A stretch of 8,925 nt of DNA from NCBI GenBank assembly GCA_007124345.1, contig SLFH01000291.1, positions 1 to 8,925 on the forward strand, in the 5' to 3' direction. This DNA comes from Phycisphaerales bacterium. Lineage in GTDB: Bacteria; Planctomycetota; Phycisphaerae; Phycisphaerales; UBA1924. Below, in pieces: positions 6,339 through 8,925 of the stretch; the stretch's first letter is position 1; each line of letters starts with the position of its first letter. Below the pieces are notes generated by a model that was not told where the DNA came from, searched no databases, and saw only the letters and a list, made by a program, of their open reading frames with translations. The translations under genes and the position numbers were made by a program.

Positions 6339-7174
6339 GGGAAGAGCCGATCCGCCAGGGCGTGCTCGCCGACACCGATCCAGCGGGTCGGGTCGTGCTG
6401 GTCGGCGATGGTGAACGCGTAGTCGGCGCCCTCGTGCATCGAGGCGACGGCGCCCGGGTCGTTGCACTGCTGCGACAGGTGCAGAAAGACGACATGCTCG
6501 CGGGGGCGGATCTGCGCGACCGCCTTCGCGGCTTCCTGATTGGAGAGGTGCCCCGAGCCGCCCATGATCCGGCGTTTGAGGAACTCGGGACGGTCCGAGT
6601 TGCGCTGCATCTCGGGGCAGTAGTTCGACTCGATCGCCAGCACATCCACGCCCGCGAGGTGGTCGGTCAGCCTGCGCGTCACCCGTCCCAGATCGGTCGC
6701 AAAGCCGAGCGAGCGCTCTCCGCGGAAGGTGAAGCGGAACGCGGCGCACCCGTCGCTGTCGTGGCTGAGCAGCACCGGCTCGATGATGGCGAACGGCAGC
6801 TCGCCCGGACGCCCGAGCTCGACAGGCCCGTCCTCGAAAGGCAGCGTCTTCTGGCCGAGCAGCCCGAGGCGGTCGGCCCGTGAGACATGGCGCTTGTGCA
6901 GCCTCAGAACGCCGGGCAGCCTCCGCTGGCGGGCCCACCCCGGATGGAAGTGGTCCATGTCCATGTGCGTCACAAAGACGTCGGTGATCTCGGAAGCCGA
7001 GATCCCCATCTCATTGAGCGACTTGGTCGTCTTGCCCGGGCTCAGCCCCGCGTCGATCAGGCAGACGCGCCGACGGCCGTCAGCATTGATCTCAAGCACC
7101 GAGCAGTTCGCCCGTGAGCCGCTGGCCAGGACGCAGAGTCTCGCGGCGGGCGGGGGTCTCTGGGCGGTCCGCAT
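6335..7174 (-). CDS. YycJ/WalJ-like metallo-beta-lactamase-fold hydrolase (putative exonuclease-type)
   Basis: 279 aa from the ATG at 7172-7174, chosen because GGAAGGA lies nine bases upstream and the protein then starts near the conserved first strand LCVLASGSRANCSVL (13-27). An alternative ATG at 7211-7213 overlaps the lpxA stop by eight bases and adds 13 residues. Family features in order: ASGSRANC (17-24), THMDMDHFHP (69-78), SHDSDG (137-142), ATDLG (159-163), ESNYCPEM (182-189), GGSGHLSNQEA (205-215) and FLHLSQQCNDP (230-240). This order is that of YycJ/WalJ proteins, which are MBL-fold enzymes linked to DNA processing in Firmicutes. The metal motif normally written HxHxDH reads HMDMDH here, so the second His is Asp72; the other ligands (His70, Asp74, His75, His138, Asp161, His209) are present. 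Its stop overlaps the methyltransferase start by four bases. Nuclease activity is inferred from the family only. Confidence 0.87.
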   Translation of the reverse strand: MRTAQRPPPAARLCVLASGSRANCSVLEINADGRRRVCLIDAGLSPGKTTKSLNEMGISASEITDVFVTHMDMDHFHPGWARQRRLPGVLRLHKRHVSRADRLGLLGQKTLPFEDGPVELGRPGELPFAIIEPVLLSHDSDGCAAFRFTFRGERSLGFATDLGRVTRRLTDHLAGVDVLAIESNYCPEMQRNSDRPEFLKRRIMGGSGHLSNQEAAKAVAQIRPREHVVFLHLSQQCNDPGAVASMHEGADYAFTIADQHDPTRWIGVGEHALADRLFP

Positions 7175-7183
7175 GCGTGGGGT

Positions 7184-7190
7184 TCCTTCC
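7184..7190 (-). promoter_or_regulatory. Ribosome-binding site favouring the internal ATG of the MBL-fold gene
   Basis: GGAAGGA on the minus strand, nine bases before ATG 7172-7174. The farther ATG at 7211-7213 has no such site, so the shorter protein is preferred. Confidence 0.6.
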
Positions 7191-7205
7191 CCGTCGGCGC
7201 CGGAT

Positions 7206-8009
7206 TCATACATTGCGCGGCCTGCGCCCGGCGCCGGGGCAGATGCCTCGCTTGCTGCCCCTGACGAATTCGGCCACCTCGCCGAGGGGGGGGCAGGTCT
7301 TGGCGCCTTCGTCGAGCTCTTCGAGCAACCGATCGCGCGAAGAGGGTTGGCGGAACAGCTTCCGGAACATCTGGCGGAGGGTGGCGATCTCCTCGACGGA
7401 GAACCCGTTGCGCTTCAGGCCGACGATGTTGATCCCCACGAGATTGTTGCGCCCCGAGAGGACCATGAAAGGGGGGCAGTCGGCCGAGAAGCCAGAGCCG
7501 CCCGAGATCATCGCGAGACGCCCGACACGGCAGTGCTGGTGGATGATCGCCGCCCCGCCGAAGTTCACACGCTCGCCGATCACGCAGTGCCCGGCGATCG
7601 CCGCGTTGTTGACCAGCACGCAGTGATCGCCGACCGACGCGTCGTGGCCGACATGCGTGTTGACCATCATGAAGACTTTGTTGCCGATCTTTGTCGGCGT
7701 GTGGTCGTTGCTCGCCCCGTGCACCGTCGCGTGCTCGCGAAGCAGACAACTCGCGCCAACCTCGACCCCGGCGCTCCGCATCCCCACCGTGAACTTGAAG
7801 TCCTGCGGCGGGAACCCGACGCAGACCCCGGGATAGCAGACTGTTCCCTCGCCGATCGACACCCTGCCGACCAGGTGCACGCCCGCGACCAGGTGCACGC
7901 CCGTTCCCAGCTGCACCGGACCATCGATGACACAGTTCGGACCGACGCGGACATCCGCAGCGAGTTCCGCCTCCCGAGACACGACCGCGCTTGGATGGAC
8001 CTCCGCCAT
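7206..8009 (-). CDS. lpxA: Acyl-ACP--UDP-N-acetylglucosamine O-acyltransferase
   Basis: 267 aa, close to the 262 of E. coli. LpxA transfers a 3-hydroxyacyl chain from acyl carrier protein to the 3-OH of UDP-GlcNAc, the first step of lipid A synthesis, as a cytosolic trimer. From VHPSAVV (residues 4-10) the protein is a left-handed beta-helix of hexapeptide repeats to about residue 185, followed by the LpxA-specific GINIVGLKRNGFS (192-204) and a helical C-terminus. The catalytic region NTHVGHDASVG (117-127) carries His122, equivalent to E. coli His125; His119, His141 and His157 also match. Gly170 aligns with the E. coli acyl-chain ruler Gly173, which would suit a long acyl chain (an inference). 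Start ATG 8007-8009 is chosen because the family begins here; an in-frame start at 8087 would overlap lipB. No Shine-Dalgarno is visible; TACACT lies about eight bases upstream, so a leaderless transcript is possible. First gene of the minus-strand run. Confidence 0.95.
   Translation of the reverse strand: MAEVHPSAVVSREAELAADVRVGPNCVIDGPVQLGTGVHLVAGVHLVGRVSIGEGTVCYPGVCVGFPPQDFKFTVGMRSAGVEVGASCLLREHATVHGASNDHTPTKIGNKVFMMVNTHVGHDASVGDHCVLVNNAAIAGHCVIGERVNFGGAAIIHQHCRVGRLAMISGGSGFSADCPPFMVLSGRNNLVGINIVGLKRNGFSVEEIATLRQMFRKLFRQPSSRDRLLEELDEGAKTCPPLGEVAEFVRGSKRGICPGAGRRPRNV
7868..7903 (-). repeat. Perfect 18-bp tandem duplication inside lpxA
   Basis: The unit cgaccaggtgcacgcccg (plus strand) occurs at 7868-7885 and again at 7886-7903 without mismatch. 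It is in frame and encodes six residues, giving the consecutive hexapeptides with the pattern VHLVAG/VHLVGR near residues 38-49. The number of hexads from VHPSA to the catalytic region looks the same as in E. coli LpxA as I recall it, so it need not be an insertion. Confidence 0.85.
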
Positions 8010-8067
8010 GGGGCCCAGTGTAGGGCTTTGCGCGGGCGGCCGGGACACTGTCCATAGCATTGGCCGC
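8010..8067. promoter_or_regulatory. Divergent lpxA/lipB promoter region with an 11-bp palindrome
   Basis: Only 58 bases separate the two divergent start codons, so both promoters must lie here or inside the genes. GGACACTGTCC (8043-8053) is a perfect odd palindrome, and CAGTGT (8016-8021) pairs with ACACTG (8045-8050) as a wider inverted repeat. A -10-like TACACT sits about eight bases before the lpxA ATG and TAGCAT (8055-8060) seven bases before the lipB ATG. Neither start has a Shine-Dalgarno, so both mRNAs may be leaderless. No convincing -35 boxes are seen. Confidence 0.5.
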
Positions 8068-8781
8068 ATGCCCGAGCCGCCCCGCATCCCGATCGTCGAC
8101 CTCGGGCGGATGTCCTACCCCGAGGCGTACCAAGAGCAGCTCCGCCACCACGCGGAGGTGCTCGGGGCCCGCGAGTCGGGCTCGCCCGTGCCCGGTCGCC
8201 TGCTCTTTGTCGAGCACGGTCCGGTCATCACGGTCACCAAACGCCCTGAAGCCCCGCACCATGTGCTGGCGGGCCCAGAGGCGCTCGCCGCCGCGGGCGT
8301 CGCCATCGAAGCGACCGACCGGGGCGGGGATGTGACCTACCACGGCCCGGGCCAGATCGTCTGCTACCCGATCATCGACCTCAGGGCGGTCGGCCTGCGC
8401 CTGCACGATCACATGCGCCTGATGGAGCGGGCGGTAATCGAGACGCTGGCGGGGTTCGGCCTGCCCGCACAACGCGACGAGGGGGCGACCGGTGTCTGGA
8501 TCCCCCCCGGTCGGGGCGGCCCCCATCCGATCGATTCGAAGATCTGCGCGATGGGCGTCCGCGTTCGCCGGTGGATCACCCTGCACGGGCTGGCGCTCAA
8601 CGTCGAGCCGGACCTGTCGCACTTCGCGCTGATCATCCCGTGCGGGCTGCACGGCAGGCCGGTGACGAGCTTGCAAGAGCAGTTCGGCGAAGGTTCGCCG
8701 CCCATCGGGCGGGTGCGGGAATCGCTGGGCGAGCGCCTCGCGGCGTTGCTCGGCGAGCGCATGGCCGCCGCCGGCGCCTGA
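8068..8781 (+). CDS. lipB: Lipoyl(octanoyl) transferase
   Basis: 237 aa. LipB moves the octanoyl group from octanoyl-ACP to the lipoyl domains of 2-oxoacid dehydrogenases and GcvH in the cytoplasm, the first step of de novo lipoate attachment. The family signature RGGDVTYHGPGQIVCYPI spans residues 85-102. Catalytic Lys158 is in DSKICAMGVRV and the nucleophile Cys192 in IIPCGL. LHGLALNV (172-179) is also conserved. Start ATG 8068-8070 gives the usual family N-terminus; the frame is open further upstream to 7927 but that lies across lpxA. No Shine-Dalgarno precedes the ATG. The only plus-strand gene, divergent from lpxA. No lipA is visible within the window. Confidence 0.97.
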   Translation: MPEPPRIPIVDLGRMSYPEAYQEQLRHHAEVLGARESGSPVPGRLLFVEHGPVITVTKRPEAPHHVLAGPEALAAAGVAIEATDRGGDVTYHGPGQIVCYPIIDLRAVGLRLHDHMRLMERAVIETLAGFGLPAQRDEGATGVWIPPGRGGPHPIDSKICAMGVRVRRWITLHGLALNVEPDLSHFALIIPCGLHGRPVTSLQEQFGEGSPPIGRVRESLGERLAALLGERMAAAGA

Positions 8782-8802
8782 GCGCAGAAATGAGCGCAGA
8801 AA
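8779..8802 (+). repeat. Perfect 12-bp tandem duplication across the lipB stop codon
   Basis: TGAGCGCAGAAA occurs at 8779-8790 and 8791-8802. As the unit is 12 bases, the copy also carries an in-frame TGA, giving lipB two spaced stop codons in the same frame. Confidence 0.85.
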
Positions 8803-8809
8803 GAAACCG

Positions 8810-8827
8810 GCGGGCCTTTCGACCCGC
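8810..8827 (+). terminator. Weak stem-loop after lipB, possible terminator
   Basis: GCGGG (8810-8814) can pair with CCCGC (8823-8827) across an eight-base loop, 28 bases after the lipB stop. The stem is short and no T-run follows, so termination here is only tentative. Confidence 0.3.
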
Positions 8828-8867
8828 GGGTGCGGTGTTGTACGCGTGTGATCGACCAGCTGGCGGA

Positions 8868-8925
8868 GGCCGGCGTGAAGACTGTCCCCTCAGCCGGCGG
8901 CGGCCGGCGTGAAGATTACCCGCCG
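8868..8925. repeat. Repeat with 34-bp period and GCCGGC-ended hairpin at the right edge
   Basis: The 14-mer ggccggcgtgaaga is present at 8868-8881 and 8902-8915, a period of 34 bases; the second unit runs off the window. Within the first unit GCCGGC (8869-8874) and GCCGGC (8893-8898), with TGA and TCA inside them, can form a hairpin. The interior contains gactgtcccc (reverse complement ggggacagtc), which resembles REP-type palindromic repeats found near RAYT transposases; that link is from memory. No protein gene is supported between 8782 and 8925. Confidence 0.5.

Noticed and set aside
6339..6938. Upstream extension of the methyltransferase frame by 200 codons
   Set aside because: This part overlaps the MBL-fold gene, whose motifs are clear, and its translation is Arg/Pro-rich. 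The GTG at 6336-6338 in a GTGA overlap is the natural start.
8010..8087. Longer lpxA N-terminus starting at 8087
   Set aside because: It would overlap the lipB start, cross the divergent gap, and add 26 residues before the point where the LpxA family begins.
8790..8912. Small plus-strand open frame of about 40 codons after lipB
   Set aside because: It starts inside the tandem duplication, has no RBS, and runs through repeat sequence. No coding signal beyond openness.
1..8925. CRISPR array, tRNA or rRNA genes
   Set aside because: No regularly spaced repeat-spacer array, no cloverleaf-like segment and no rRNA-like stretch was seen; nearly all of the window is accounted for by protein genes.

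Overview
The window is GC-rich (about two-thirds G+C by eye) and almost entirely coding. Gene content and architecture suggest a Gram-negative member of the Planctomycetes, possibly Phycisphaerae-like. It has an LpxA acyltransferase for lipid A and many GTG starts. It also has a ParA-type ATPase fused to an AMPK/CBM48 glycogen-binding domain, which I associate with that group. The taxonomic call is an inference from gene style and memory, not from a marker gene.

Layout. Seven protein genes plus one partial gene are visible: seven on the minus strand and one, lipB, on the plus strand. Read in the direction of minus transcription (high to low coordinates), the first block is a tight five-gene run. 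It holds lpxA (lipid A acyltransferase), a YycJ/WalJ-like metallo-beta-lactamase-fold protein, a methyltransferase-like protein, rsfS (ribosomal silencing factor) and aroB (3-dehydroquinate synthase). Its genes overlap by 4 to 8 bases or lie within about 30 bases of each other, so it is probably one transcript. A gap of about 200 bases follows, containing an AT-richer patch and a short inverted repeat. The second block then begins: a ParA/Soj-type ATPase with a C-terminal CBM48 domain, overlapped by four bases (ATGA) by a 427-aa unrecognised protein whose middle resembles a MinD/FlhG fold lacking its P-loop. About 106 bases further on lies a secreted cyanophycinase-like (peptidase S51) protein that runs off the left edge.

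On the right, lipB (octanoyltransferase) is divergent from lpxA across only 58 bases. That gap contains a perfect 11-bp palindrome. After lipB come a tandem duplication of its stop region, a weak hairpin, and at the very edge a 34-bp-period repeat with GCCGGC-ended hairpin potential.

How they work together. The lpxA-to-aroB block is a mixed housekeeping operon (envelope, ribosome hibernation, aromatic amino acids) with two less understood enzymes. The most interesting part is the ParA-CBM48 plus pseudo-ATPase pair. The ATPase domain has its catalytic motifs, and the CBM48 domain keeps the residues that bind glycogen in AMPK-beta. No ParB or parS-like site is visible. A plausible but untested reading is a carbohydrate-linked positioning or sensing system rather than ordinary chromosome partition.
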